A DNA stretch of 64,000 nt from Prostheceraeus crozeri. Taxonomy: Eukaryota > Platyhelminthes > Polycladida > Euryleptidae. The DNA lies in contig CAJQUW010015625.1 of the NCBI GenBank assembly GCA_907163375.1, forward strand, positions 414,943-478,942, read 5' to 3'. The first letter of the stretch is position 1, and the number at the start of each line of letters is the position of its first letter. Below are positions 50,429 to 63,900 of this stretch, in pieces. Position numbers and translations under genes: made by a program. The notes below the pieces were generated by a model that was not told where the DNA came from, did not search any database, and saw nothing but the letters and a program-made list of their open reading frames with translations.

Positions 50429-51247
50429 CCGTAGTCTAACAAGCTCTTTACACATGGATCGCAGTCGATTGCTATCCCTGTATCAGAAGTGTAAGCTATC
50501 TTAATGTATTTGAAACTATTTTATCTACCATCATCGTCCCATAATGAAATGTTTTTAGATTTACAAGTTAGACTAAGCGTGCTACTATTTCCAAATGAAA
50601 AAGTATACATGCTTAAATCATCCAATTAAGCCCATCCGTAGTCTAACAAGCTCTTTACACATGGATCGCAGTCGATTGCTATCCCTGTATCAGAAGTGTA
50701 AGCTATCTTAATTTATTTGACACTATTTTATCTACCATCATCGTCCATATGAAATGTTTTTAGATTTACAAGTTAGAATAAGCGTGCTACTATTTCCAAA
50801 TGAAAAAGTATACATGGTTAAATCATCCACTTAAGCCCATCCGTATTCTAACAAGCTCTTTACACATGGATCGCAGTCGATTGCTATCCCTGTATCAGAA
50901 GTGTAAGCTATCTTAATTTATTTGACACTATTTTATCTACCATCATCGTCCATATGAAATGTTTTTAGATTTACAAGTTAGACTAAGCGTGCTACTATTT
51001 CCAAATGAAAAAGTATACATGGTTAAATCATCCACTTAAGCCCATCCGTAGTCTAACAAGCTCTTTACACATGGATCGCAGTCGATTGCTATCCCGGTAT
51101 CAGAAGTGTAAGCTATCTTAATTTATTTGACACTATTTCATCTACCATCATCGTCCATATGAAATGTTTTTAGATTTACAAGTTAGACTAAGCGTGCTAC
51201 TATTTCCAAATGAAAAAGTATACATGGTTAAATTATTCACTAAACCC
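50429..51247. repeat. 205-bp minisatellite, four units (copy D)
   Basis: Units start near 50,429, 50,635, 50,843 and 51,046, the same number as in copy C. Confidence 0.8.
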
Positions 51248-51298
51248 CCATTCAAGTAAGTCAGTATGAAAGCAAAGATAATACGAAATAAACATTTA

Positions 51299-51738
51299 TT
51301 ATGGCATGTATTTCAAAAGGTCTTCATCGTCAATATCGTCCCAGAGTCTGGCTTCACATAGATCACAAAAACAGTTGAGCTGCTTTAAATGTTCTTCTGC
51401 AGCGTCCCTCACTTTCTCAATGTACGCCCACTCCGCCACGGTTCGCGGTTGGGAGTTAGGGGTGTACCACTCCCATATTTGATGCAAGTGCGACTTGCTG
51501 GTCATCTCCATCACCCCTTCGGCATCATATTGTAAATATTTCCACCGTATGCCTGTTAGGTCGGGCAAAACTCCTCTTCATCCTCCTCCGATAATGATAA
51601 CTTTCGTATATTGTCCAGTCGGTACACCTTCTCCACCTTCGCCTTTCTTGGTGCATTTGGTGTAACGAGCACCTTTGCTGATGTACATGGAGAGGAGAAC
51701 TCCAATGCGGTATTTGGTGTTGTTGGAGGACTTGTCAT
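51299..51738 (-). pseudogene. Acidic 145-aa protein gene (copy D), broken
   Basis: Counterpart of 42,758-43,195. Confidence 0.7.
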
Positions 51739-52030
51739 GTTGTCTTTGAAATGCTGACTTTGAATAATGATAACTTTAACATTTTTCTAATTCTTAAGTA
51801 TACACAAGCAGCCAATCAGAATGAACATCCAATGAATGAAGAGAATGAAAGTATATAAGCAAAGTGACATTCGTGTCATTTCACTCTGTCTTTGAACGCA
51901 TAAGTGAACGGTTGTCTAGCGAATTCTGTTATTATTTGAGGCGTACAAGTGAATTCCAAATTTGAGACGTATTATTTGAGTGAAGTCTCTATCTTGTTGA
52001 AGTATCAAGCTTAAACATAATTTCGTTGAA

Positions 52031-55000
52031 ATGTAAGTTGAAAATTTCTTCACTCATCTCCCTCAAACTGTGGCTAATAGCATCTTCCTCAATTTCAGGC
52101 ATCAACTTCATCACCAACACCCTCCCTTCTCGAGAAAGTTTAGAGTTGTTGAGTCAAAGTAGGTTGTAATAATACACTGAGACTTGAACAGAGATGAATA
52201 GAATGATTTCTCTTTCAGGTGATGTGAGTTCCAGCTCAGGACTCTTGCGACAAGGCAACGAGTGGGAATGTGCCGACTGCGGACATATGTTTACAAGGAA
52301 GCACAGTCTCCTTCGACACATCAAACAACGTGTGTGTCAACCCAAAGCGGCGTCAATCTCCGGAGGTGAAGTTGATTCTGACGATGACATCTCCCTTCCT
52401 TGCGATTTGTGCCCTCTTTCTTTTGATAGTCACTTTCAGCGATCTTCGCACAGACTTCAACACACGCATGCAAATGATCACTACACCAACTGTACCTCTA
52501 CCATCTCCCTCATTAATGTTTCCCATAATAATTTAGTACGCGACTACTGCATGGAGTCCAATACTCAAATAGTAGATTTTCCTGAGTGGCTCCTTCAAAA
52601 TTCAAACATTATCGAAGCGCTCTTCAACAATTTAGACAATTTTAGAATGAAGGCGACTAATCTACCTTAAACTAAAATATATTAAAATAGATTTTCAAAC
52701 GGGTCAAGTGACGGAGAGAATACAGTTTCATGTTCCTTCCTCTTCCGCAACCGAAGTTGTAGACTGCGAGGTCTTGGCTAAATTTTCACATTCAATGTTT
52801 AAAATCAAATGTAATAAATTCAATAAACGCGACAGCGCTCTCATTTTTGATGGTGTGGACTCAGCCATATTCAAAATTTCCCTATTAGAAAGTCATGCAG
52901 CTCGAGGCACATTTAAACTACCAAAACGTTGTATAATAAGAAAGCTGTCATCAATGTCGATTGTAAATCACAGTGTTTTAAATATGCAGTCCTATCCATC
53001 CTTCACTATAATGATATCAACGCGCATCGAGATCGCACCTATAGCTATAGACAGTGGGAGGATGAACTAGACTTTGAAGGTTGTGATAGTAACAACATGA
53101 AAATCAAAGATGTAGAAACGTTCGAAAAACATAATAAGATTAAAATTGTCGTTCACCGTGTGGGAGAAGGGGTTGAAGGGTGCCCGCTATAATTCACGTT
53201 CAACTTGTTATCGAACGTGTAGTCAACCTCTTATTAGTAAAACAAGATGATAGCGAGGAATGGCACTACTGTGGTATTCCCAAAATCTCTCGCTTGTACA
53301 CTCACTTGGGGCACTCTAAAAGAGGTGAACATTTTGTATGCGACCGCTGCATCCGCTCCTTTTGGAGTAAAGATAAATTTGAAACTCACTATGAATGGTG
53401 CAAGCGAGGTAAATTACAAATGGAACGCATGCCCAAAGATAAAATGTTTTCACATAGGGATAATGGTGACGAATTAAGTCCCCTGCGTGTCATTTACGCC
53501 AGACATAGAATGCTGACATTGATGATATCATCCACAAGCCAGCAGCCATATCCTGCTATGAAGTATGGCATGACCACTTTAGGAATAGACAAAACAAAAT
53601 GCATACTTGGCAAGGTGAAGATTGCATTTCAAAATTTCTAGAATTTCTCGATAAAGCGCTAAATTTCAACAATCATATGATTCCCAATTGCAGCGTAAGT
53701 CACTACATATGTCAGATGAAGACAAACAAAAATTTGAAAGTTGCACATCCTGTCCTAAATGTCATAAAACGTTTGATGACGATAAAATTAAGAAAGTGCG
53801 TGATCATGATCACATCACTGGTAAATTTAGAAACGCACTCTGCTCCAAATGTAACTTTTCACTTAGGTTGAGACGTCGTGTACTACCCGTCATTTTTCAT
53901 AACTTTAAGGGCTATGACAGTCATATGCTCATAAAAGGAGGGTTGAGCCAGATGAAATCAATCGTGGCAGTTTAATGTAATAGCACAAACGAGAGAAAAA
54001 TTCATGGCAATGACAGCAAAAGTACCAGTAGATAAAACTAAAGAAAATAAGACAGTCTTCTTCGAAATAAAATTTTTAGATTCATTTCAATTCATGTCAG
54101 CGTCACTAGCTTCTCTCGTTCGTAATCTCAAGTTTCTTCCCCATAGTCAAACTTTGAAGAAACAACATACTATCCAAACTTAACGGATGAAATATTCACA
54201 TCATGAGTTTCGCAAAGGAGTCTTCCTTATGCGTATTTTAGCTCAATGTCTAAACTAAATGAAACAACCCTTCCTTCCATTGACAAATTCAAACACGCTT
54301 TGACGGGTGAAGATTGTCCAGTAGAGACTAACTATGAACATGCTCAAGAGGCATGTTAAAATTTGGATTGTAAAAACGTATGCGATTAATATGGATTCGC
54401 TTAACTTAGAATTAGATGTCATTTTGCTGGCTGAATGTCTTATCAGGAGTTTTCGGACGAGTGGCATTAAGAAGAAGACAAATTAGATCCTGTCCAAGCT
54501 TTAGTCAGTCTACCAGCCATGTCCCTTTCAAATCAGCCTTTTAAAAATAGAACTGGTGAGGACCATTCATCTCTTACAAGACCCGAGATGTATAATATAT
54601 TTGAGTGCGCGCGGAATACGCGGTGGTCTCACAATTTGTAAATAAACATCATATAAAATCTGAAACAGTAGGTGATGATCATATCCACCTAAAGTACTAA
54701 TGACCAAAATAATTTATAGGTAGTTCACTGTCTAAAACACTACCTCATTCCGAGTTTAGTTGGTTAAATCAAGATAGAGCTTGAGTATTACTCCAACCCT
54801 TCAAACATACTGAAGATTTCCAGATGAAGGTGATTTGGGGAATATTAATTTTGATGTGGATTTGATTTATTCCAAATAGTATTAAAAATAAAACTGCTGA
54901 TTTCCCACTTGCACCTGAATCTGGCGAAGTGACTGAAGATATGTTTTTTCCACCCATTCATGTCACAATTTCATAATAACTTAAGACAGAGTGTGGAACA

Positions 55001-56445
55001 GCCAAAGGTACAAACCATGGCCGCTAACTTTTACGTCACACCAATATGATAAGAAAAATTATCTCGTACACTTCTGCATATTAAAATTCTATTTAGAAAT
55101 GGCATGCTTTCTTAAAGTCAGTTCACCGCATTATCAAATTTAGACAGAGAAAAAGAAAAACAAAAAAAGACAAAAGAAAAAAAAAAAAATAGAAAAAAAA
55201 AAAACAAAAAAAAAAAAAAAAACCAAAAAAACAAAGAAAAAAAAAAAAAAAAGAGAAAAAAAAAAAAAGAAAAAAACAAACAAAGAAAAAAAAAAAAACA
55301 AAAAAAGAAAAAGAAAAAAACAAAAAAAAAAAACAGAAAATAAAAAATAAAAAAAAAATAACAAAAACAATAAAAAAAAAAAAACAAAAAAAAAAAAACG
55401 AGAAAAAAGAAAGAAAAAAAAAAAAAAGGATAAAAAAAAAAACAAAAAACAAAAAAACCAGAAAAAGCCTTCCTCAAACCCTACATAGATAGTAACAGTC
55501 AAAAACGTGCACTCGCCCAAAATAATTTTTGAAAAGGATTTGTTATAAATATAAAAATAACAGCTCTATTCGGAAAGACCATCGGAGGATGTTAGAAAAC
55601 GTAATGAATGTACAAACTAGTCGTTGATGAACAAAAAATATCACAAATTGACCTCATCCACCTCTTTTCAATTTGATAGAGACATCATCGATGAGGATCT
55701 TTGTTTAGGTGTTTAAAATGATTAAATCAGAAGTTGAAGGTTGTGCGAAACCCATCTATATTGGGCAAGCCGTATTTTAGGATTATTCCAAGCTTGAAAT
55801 GTATCAACTCTTCTACAAAATATTTAAAACCATGCCCTCCAATCAGTAAAAGAGGTTCGCTTGCTGGTGGTGATACAGATAGTTTCTTTTTTAGGAATTA
55901 CCACTCAAAAAGATTATAAATTTTTAATGAAGTAGGCAAGTCATTAGAAAAATATCTTCGACACCATCAAACTACAATCCCACATGCATCCACTCTATTC
56001 CATACAGAATAAAGCCAAACTTGGTTGTTTTAAGGATGAAACAGCAGGAAAGGAAATAGATGAAATGATTCTCCTCCGTCCTAAAATGTATTCCATGAAA
56101 TTAAAAGAATGTGCAGATAGTAATTAAGCGTGCTAAAGGTATACTCCAAAATCCATTGTCATAAAATTGAAGAACATCGGACCCTATAAGAAGGTGCCTA
56201 TAAAAATAAAACTATAACGTTTGTCAATATGAACAATTCTTAAAATCTCAAGTTCATAACTGTAGAAAACGTACACGTTTCAAGAAACGAGCACTTTCAG
56301 CATGGGAGGATAAGAGGTGATTGGATTTTTTAAAAGGAACCAATAACACATCTCTTCCACATGGACCATTCCTGACACAAACATACCTCCACCCAAAAGA
56401 ATAAAAACATCACGCTACCACATTTCAGGAGATGTAATTGACATA
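52031..56445 (+). pseudogene. POLB: DNA polymerase B (copy D), heavily broken
   Basis: The Cys/His fingers, HNH-like insert and parts of the polymerase domain are recognisable by comparison with copies B and C. There are many breaks, denser in the second half. Shared variants (for example the Leu and Met named under copy C) tie it to C rather than to B. Confidence 0.85.
55141..55465. repeat. A-rich low-complexity tract
   Basis: About 320 bases of nearly pure A with scattered C, G and T. No other copy has it at this place. Read on the other strand it gives Phe-rich frames that are not proteins. It looks like a sequencing-signal artefact. Confidence 0.85.
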
Positions 56446-56639
56446 AAAATCAACTTTTAACCTCGTATTTTGATGTTGCTTTTTTGTAGATATCACATGG
56501 TTGTTTTAATGTAATCGCAATGAGATCGTTTCCTCCTTGTGAAATATATGCCTACAGTCAGCCCATTCCCCTATATCTGTGAAAAGACTTTTTACATATA
56601 CATATTTTTATTTCAATAAACATATTATCACAATGACTT

Positions 56640-57047
56640 CCTTTGTATTTTCGTTTCCCGAAACACTAAAGTTAACGAGGGATTTAGTATCTTATCACGT
56701 GGATGCACATCTTGTAAACCCATTGGTTAATTTTGATAGTAAACAACTAGAGGGTATAGTTTGGTTTGATGACGGGATGATAGAAAATAGATTCAAACCA
56801 TCTTCTCCGAACTATTCCATATGAAGCGTCTTTATCATTGAATGAAATCACGTAAAATGGTTATTCTTTTTTTCTCGCCAACAGAAATAGGACAAAATCC
56901 AAATCACTTTGAATGTAAGGTGCTGTTCATGTTTATCAAGTGTCATTGGTGTTTTCTATACCAATTACGTATTGCGCAGTACAGCAAACACTGGGTTTGT
57001 AGCATTGAAAACCAAAGAGTTTTTTTCAAATTTTTTAACTCAATTGA
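56640..57047 (-). pseudogene. Truncated G-x-W-E-V-G family gene (copy D)
   Basis: Counterpart of 37,524-37,896, ending at the D/E turn, with several breaks. Confidence 0.65.
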
Positions 57048-57089
57048 AAATCAACTCGTTGTTCTGAGACTGGGTGATGACATTCAATG
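57048..57089. other. Centre J2 of the D/E palindrome
   Basis: The same 42-bp spacer as at 37,897-37,938, with two substitutions and in the same orientation. Left arm ends ACTCAATTGA at 57,047 and right arm starts TCAATTGAG at 57,090. Confidence 0.85.
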
Positions 57090-57475
57090 TCAATTGAGTA
57101 AAAATTTGAAAAAACTCTTTGTGGCTTTTCAATGCTACAAACAGTGTTTGCTGCTCGCGCATAACATTAGTATAGAAAACACCAATGACACATTGATAAA
57201 CATGAACAACAACTTTACATTCAATGTGATTTGATTTTACCTATTACTGTTGGCGAGAAAAAAGAATACATTTTACGTGATTTCATTCATGATAAAGACG
57301 CTTCATATGGATTAGTCGAGAAGATGTTTGAATCTATTTTCTATCATCCCGTCATCAAAACAAACTATACCCTCTATTGCTATCAAAAATTACCATGGTT
57401 TACAAGGAGTGCATCCCACGTGAAAGATACTAAATCCCCTCGTAACTTTAGTGTTTTACGGAAAACCAAAGTGAA
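57090..57475 (+). pseudogene. Truncated G-x-W-E-V-G family gene (copy E)
   Basis: Counterpart of 37,939-38,311, broken. Confidence 0.65.
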
Positions 57476-57659
57476 GTCCATATGTGATATGTTTATTGAA
57501 ATAAAATATAAGTATAATGAAAAAAAGTCTTTTCACAGATACTAGGGGAATGGGCTGACTGTAGGCATATATTCACAAGGAGGAAACGATCCTCATGCGA
57601 TAACATAAAACAACCATGTATTATCGTACAAAAAGCAACATCAAAATACTGAGTTAAAG

Positions 57660-60600
57660 TTGATTATGTCAATACATCTCCTGAAATGTGGTAGCGTGAG
57701 TTTTTATTCTTTTGGGTGGAGGTATGTTTGAGTGTCAGGATGTCCATGTGTGAAGAAGATTTGTGTTATGTCCTATCCAACACCATCATTATCCTCCCAT
57801 GCTGAAAGTGCTCCGTTTCTTGAACGTGTACGTTTTCACAGTATGAACTTGAGATTTTAAGATTGTCATAATTGACCAAACGTTATAGTTTTATTTTTAG
57901 AGGCCTTCTTATAGGACCGATGTTTCATTTTATGAACAATGGATTTTGATATACCTTTAGCACGCTTAATACTATCTGCACATTCTTTTAGTTTCATGGA
58001 ATACATTTTTGGACGGAGGAGAATCATTTCATCTATTTCCTTTCCTGCTGTTTCATCCTTAAAACAACCAAGTATTGGCCTTTATTCTGTATGGGAATAG
58101 AGTGGATGAGTGGATTGTAGTTAGATGTGTCGAAATATTTTTTCTAATGACTTGCCTACTCATTAGAAATATTAAATCTTTTTGAGTGTAATTCCTAAAA
58201 AGAAACTATCTGTATCACCACCCAGCAAGCGAACCTCTTTACGAGAGGGCATGGTTTTTTAATAATTTTGTAAAAGAGTTGATACATTTCAAGCTTGGAA
58301 TAATCTAAAACGGCTTGCCCAATATAGATGGGTTTGCACAACTCAACTTCTGATTTAATCATTTTAACACCTACAAGATCCTCATCGATGATGTCTCTAT
58401 CAATGAAAAGAGGTGATGAGGTCAATTTGTGATATTTTTGTTCATCCACAAACGACTTAGTTTTGTAATTCCATACGTTTTCTATGCGCACATCCTACCA
58501 TGGTCTTTCCGAATAGACTGTTATTCTTATATTTATAAAAAATCCTTTTCAAAATTATTTTGGGCGAGTGTGCACGTTTTTTGACTGTTACTGACGATCC
58601 TATGTAGGGTTTGAGAAGGCTTTCTGTCTAAATTTGATAATGCGGTGAACTGACTTTAGAAGCATGCCCATTTTCTAATAGAGATTTTACATATGCAGAA
58701 GTGTACGAGATAATTTTTTTCTTATCATATGGGTGAGTTAAAAAGTTTAGCGGCATGGTTTGTACCTTGGCTGTCCACACTCTGTTAAGTTATTATGAAA
58801 TTTGTGACATGAATGGTGAAAACATATCTTCAGTCACTTCGTCCCCCCCATGGGGACCCCCACCCCCCCCCCCCCACCCCACACACAAACCCCCCCCCCC
58901 CCAGATTCAGTGCAAGTGGAAATCAGGCAGTTTTATTTTTGAATACTATTTGGATAAATCAAATCCACTTCAAAATAATATCCCTAGGATAAAATCACCT
59001 TCATCTGGAATCTTCAGTATGTTTGAAGGGTTGGAGTAATACTCAAGCTCATCTTGATTTAACCAACTAAACTCGGAATGAGGTAGTGGTTTAGAAAGTG
59101 AACTACCATATAAATTATTTTGGTCATAGTACTTTAGGTGGATATGATCATCACATACTGTTTCAGATTTTATATGATGTTTATTTACAAATGTGAGACC
59201 ACCGCGTATTCCGCGCTCAAATATATTATACATCTCCGGGTCTTGTAAGAGATGAATGGTCTCACAGTCATTTTAAAGGCTGATTTAAAGGACATGGCTG
59301 GTAGACTGACAAAGTGGACAGGATCTAATTTGTCTTCTTCTAATGCCACTCGTCGAAACACCCTGAAAGACATCAGCCAGCAAAATGACATCTAATTCTA
59401 AGTAAGCGATCATATAATCGCCAAAACGTTTTACAATCAAATTTTAACCATGCCTCTTGAGCATGTTTCATAGTCCTCTACTGGACAATCTTCACCAACT
59501 AAGACAAAGAAAATGGCGCGTCAAATCGTTTTTGAATTTGTCAATGAAGTAAATAACAAGAGAAGGGTTGTTTCATTTAGTATTAGACATATGAGCTAAA
59601 ATACGCATAAGGAAAGACTCCTTTGCGAGTGAATATTTCATCCGTTAAGTTGGATAGTGGTTTTCTTCAAAGTTTGACTATGGGGAAGAAAACTTGAGAT
59701 TTACGAACGAGAGAAGCTAGTGACGCTTGACATGAATTGAAATGAATCTAAAAATTTTATTTCGAAGAAGACTGTCATTATTTTCTTTTAGTTTTATCTA
59801 CTGGTACTTTTTGCTGTCATTGCCATGAATTTTTCTCTCGTTTGTGCTATTACATTAAACTGCCACGATTTCATCTGGCTCAACCCTCCTTTTATGAGCA
59901 TATGACTGTCATAGCCCTTAAAGTTATGAAAAATGACGGGTAGTACACGACGTCTCAACCTAAGTGAAAAGTTACATTTGGAGCAGAGTGCTTTTCTAAA
60001 TTTACCATGATGTGATCATGATCACGCACTTTCTTAATTTTAATCGTCATCAAACGTTTTATGACATTTAGGTAGACAGGATGTGCAACTTTCAAATTTT
60101 TGTTTGTCTTCATCTGACATATGTAGGTGACTTAACGCTGCAATTGGGAATCATATGATTGTTGAAAATTTAGCAGCTTTATCGAGAAATTCTAGAAATT
60201 TTGAAATGCAATCTTCACCTTGCCAAGTATGCATTTTGTTTTTGTCCTTATTCCTAAAGTGGTCATGAGAGCCATACTTCATAGCAGGATATGGCTGCTG
60301 GCTTGTGGATGATATCATCAATGTAGCATTCTATGTCTGCGTAAATGACACGCAGGGACTTAATATCCGTCAATCCATTATCCCTATGTGAAAATATTTT
60401 ATCTTTGGCATGCGTTCCGATTTGTAATTTTACCTCGCTTGCACCATTCATAGTGAGTTTCAAATTTATCTTATACTCCAAAAGGAGCGGATGCAGCGGT
60501 CGCATACAAAATGTTCACCTCTTTTAGAGTGCCCCAAGTGAGTGTACAAGCGAGAGATTTTGGAATACCACAGTAGTGCCATTCCTCGCTATCATCTTGT

Positions 60601-61866
60601 TTTACTAATAAGAGGTTGACTACACGTTCATAACAAGTTGAACGTGAATTATAGCGGGCACCCTTCAACCCCTTCCCTCACACGTGAACGACAATTTTAA
60701 TCTTATTATGTTTTTCGAACGTTTCTACATCTTTGATTTTCATGTTGTTACATATCATACACAACCGTTCAAATTCTAGTTCATCCTCCCAACTGTCCTA
60801 TAGCTATAGGTGCGATCTCGAGTGCGCGTTGATATCATTATAAGTGAAGGATGGATAGGACTGCAATATTTGGAAAAAAACAAACTGGGGGGTTGATTTA
60901 CAATCAACATTGATGACAGCTTCTTATTATACAACGTTTTTTTGTAGTTTAAATTGCCTCGAGCTGCAAATGACCTTTCTAATAGGGAAATTTTGAATAT
61001 GGCTTGAGTCCACACCATCAAAAATAGAGTGCTGTCGCGTTGATTGAATTATCTACATTTGATTTTAAACATTGAATGTGAAAATTTAGCCAAGACTCGC
61101 AGTCTACAACTCGGTTTCGGATAGAGTGAAGGAACATGAAACTGTATTCTCTCCGTCACTTGACCCGTTTGAAAATCTATTTTAATATACTTTTAGGTTT
61201 AAGTAGATGAGCGCCTTCATTCTAAAATTGTCCTAAATTTGTTGAAGAGACGCTTCGATAATGTTTGAATTCTTGAAGAGCCACTCAGGAAAATTCTACT
61301 AATTGAGTATTGGACTCCATGCAGTAGTCGCGTACTAAATTATTATGGAAACATTAATGAGGGAGATGGTAAGAAGGTTACCGATTGGTGTAGTGATCAT
61401 TTGCATGCGTGTGTTGAAGTCTGTGCGAAGAGTCGCTGAAAGTACGACTATCGAAAAAGAAAGAGGGCACAAATCGCAAGAGAAAGGAATGTGTCATCGT
61501 CAGAATCAACTTCACCTCCGGAGATTGACGCCTGCAATTGCGTTCCTGACACACACGTTGTTTGAATGTTGTCGAAGGAGACTGTGCTTCCTTTAAACAA
61601 ATGGTCCGCAGTCGCACATTCCCACTCGTGCCTTGTCCGCGATAGTCCTGAGCAGGAAACTCACATCATCTGAAAGAGAAATCATTCTACATCTCTGAGT
61701 TCAAGTCTTCAGTGTATTATATACAACCAACTTGACTCAACAACTCTAAACTTTCCTACGAGTATGGGAGGATGTTTGGTGATGAGTTTGATCCTGAAAT
61801 TGGAGGAAGATGCTATTAGCCACACGTTGAGGAGATGAGTGAAGAAATTTCAACTTACCATTATCA
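57660..61866 (-). pseudogene. POLB: DNA polymerase B (copy E), heavily broken
   Basis: Recognisable pieces include the motif A region YYDQNNLYG (about 59,110-59,135) and parts around GGDTDS near 58,210. Many breaks throughout. Confidence 0.8.
58840..58905. repeat. C-rich low-complexity tract
   Basis: About 60 bases, mostly C-runs broken by single A, T or G, absent from the same place in other copies. Likely a sequencing artefact. Confidence 0.75.
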
Positions 61867-62114
61867 ACGAAATTCTATGTTTAAGCTTGATACTTCAACA
61901 AGATAATGAGACTCACTCAAATAAGACGTCTCAAATTTGAATTACACTTGTACGCCTCAAAAATAACAGAATTCGCTAGAACAACCGTTCTCACTTATGC
62001 TCTCAAGACAGAGTGAAATGACACGATGTCACTTGCTTATATACTTTCATTCTCTTCATTCATTGGATGTTCATTTCTGAATGGCTGCTAGTGTATACTT
62101 AATGTCTTTCCTTA

Positions 62115-62147
62115 ATTGGGGGGGGGGGGGTGGGGGGGGGGGTGGGT

Positions 62148-62191
<44 letters not shown>
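62115..62191. repeat. G-rich low-complexity tract
   Basis: A run of G, about 75 bases with three T, not seen at this place in the other copies. A shorter G-run follows near 62,388-62,400. Likely a sequencing artefact. Confidence 0.75.
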
Positions 62192-62192
<1 letters not shown>

Positions 62193-62288
62193 ACTATTCA
62201 CTGTTCATTTTAAAATTCGTCAAATAGTTTAAGAATTAGAAAAATGTTTAAAGTTATCATATTCAAAGTCAGCATTGCAAAGACAACA

Positions 62289-62736
62289 TGACAATCCTCC
62301 AACCGCACCAAATACCGCATTGGGAAGGTTCTCCTCTCCCATGTACATCAGCATAGTTAGCTCGTTACACCAAATGCACCAAGAAAGGGGGGGGGGGGGG
62401 AAGGTGGAGAAGTGTACCGACTGACAATATACGAAAGTTATCATTATCGGAGGAGGATGAAGAGGAGTTGCCCGACCTAACAGGCATACGGTGGAAATAT
62501 TTACAATATGATGCCGAAGGGGTGATGGAGATGACCAGCAAGTCGCACTTGCATCAAATATGGGAGTGGTACACCCCTAACTCCCAACCGCGAACCGTGG
62601 CGGAGTGGTCGTACATTGAGAAAGTGAGGGACGCTGCAGAAGAACGTTTATAGCAGCTCAACTGTTTTTGTGATCTATGTGAAGCCAGACTCTGGGACGA
62701 TATTGACGATGAAGACCTTTGGAAATACATGCCATA
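62289..62736 (+). pseudogene. Acidic 145-aa protein gene (copy E), broken
   Basis: Counterpart of 42,758-43,195. The second half from about 62,468 is close to the other copies. Confidence 0.65.
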
Positions 62737-62779
62737 ATAAATGTTTATTTCGTATTATCTTTGCTTTCATACTGACTTA

Positions 62780-63404
62780 CTTGAATGGGGTTTTAGTGAA
62801 TAATTTAACCATGTATACTTTTTCATTTGGAAATAGTAGCACGCTTAGTCTAACTTGTAAATCTTATAACATTTCATATGGTTGATAATGGTAGAATGAA
62901 ATTGTGTCAAATAAATTTATGATAGCTTACACTTCTGATACAGGGATAGCAATCGACTGCGATCCATGTGTAAAGAGACTTGTAAGACTACGATGGCCTT
63001 AAAGTGGATGAATTAACCATGTCTACTTTTCTTCATTTGAAATAGTAGCACGCTTAGTCTAACTTGTAAATCTAAAAACAGTTCATATGGACGATGATGG
63101 TAGATAAAATAGTGTCAAATAAATTAAGATAGCTTACACTTCTGATACAGGGATAGCAATCGACTGCGATCCATGTGTAAAGAGCTTGTTAGACTACGGA
63201 TGGGCTTAAGTGGATGATTTAACCATGTATACTTTTTCATTTGGAAATAGTAGCACGCTTAGTCTAACTTGTAAATCTAAAAACATTTCATATGGACGAT
63301 GATGGTAGATAAAATAGTGTCAAATAAATTAAGATAGCTTACACTTCTGATACAGGTATAGCAATCGACTGCGATCCATGTGTAAAGAGCTTGTTAGACT
63401 ACGG
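62780..63404. repeat. 205-bp minisatellite, three units (copy E)
   Basis: Three units end near 62,995, 63,200 and 63,404, the number found in copy B. Confidence 0.8.
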
Positions 63405-63516
63405 AAGAGAGAAGTGTGTTATGTTGCGTGTGGCGCGTGAGTGTCCTCCCATTTCATTCCATTCATCAATTCGTCTCATTGATAGAGACAGGTAGAACTC
63501 ATGGTTCTCATAACGT

Positions 63517-63900
63517 ATGCAATGGAAAGTTTTAGGCAACCTTCGACAGTTGGCTAAATGTCGCCCTGGCGCGAATGCATACTACGTTGAGACAGAGGCA
63601 ATCACTTGCAAACATGACGCAGAGAGGTTTAACAAGATTGACCATTGCCGAATGTCCCTTGCGGTATACATAGCTACGGGTTTCACCGCCGCCCTTTACA
63701 GGAACGCCCGTCGAAAGGAAGTATTACACCGAACTTCATTTGCAACGATCAAGTTGACTGATAGCAGATTCAACTTAATGATAGTATTCGCCAGTCCGAA
63801 GACTGCCCAGGGCAAACCGCGAGGAGGTTCTATCATGTCTTGCCCCATGGTGGCCCTTAAGAGAGCCGATGGTTCGTTTCTCGGGGAAAGTACAAGATGA
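63517..63900 (+). CDS. Conserved unknown protein, 127 aa (copy E)
   Basis: Open and close to 31,490-31,864 over most of its length, but its end differs (F-L-G-E-S-T-R). The 146-bp module lies at about 63,746-63,886. After about 63,880 the sequence resembles copy A rather than B or C. Confidence 0.6.
   Translation: MQWKVLGNLRQLAKCRPGANAYYVETEAITCKHDAERFNKIDHCRMSLAVYIATGFTAALYRNARRKEVLHRTSFATIKLTDSRFNLMIVFASPKTAQGKPRGGSIMSCPMVALKRADGSFLGESTR

Larger units (their letters stand above)
47239..57047 (+). mobile_element. Polinton copy D, left part only, many breaks
   Basis: Same content as copy C in forward direction, without the cassette. Breaks are few in the first 5 kb and then become frequent, dozens in total. 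Their pattern of single-base gains and homopolymer changes looks like uncorrected long-read sequence rather than decay. Confidence 0.85.

Noticed and set aside
55118-55520. Phe-rich frames of 109-126 residues
   Set aside because: They are translations of the A-rich low-complexity tract and its edges.
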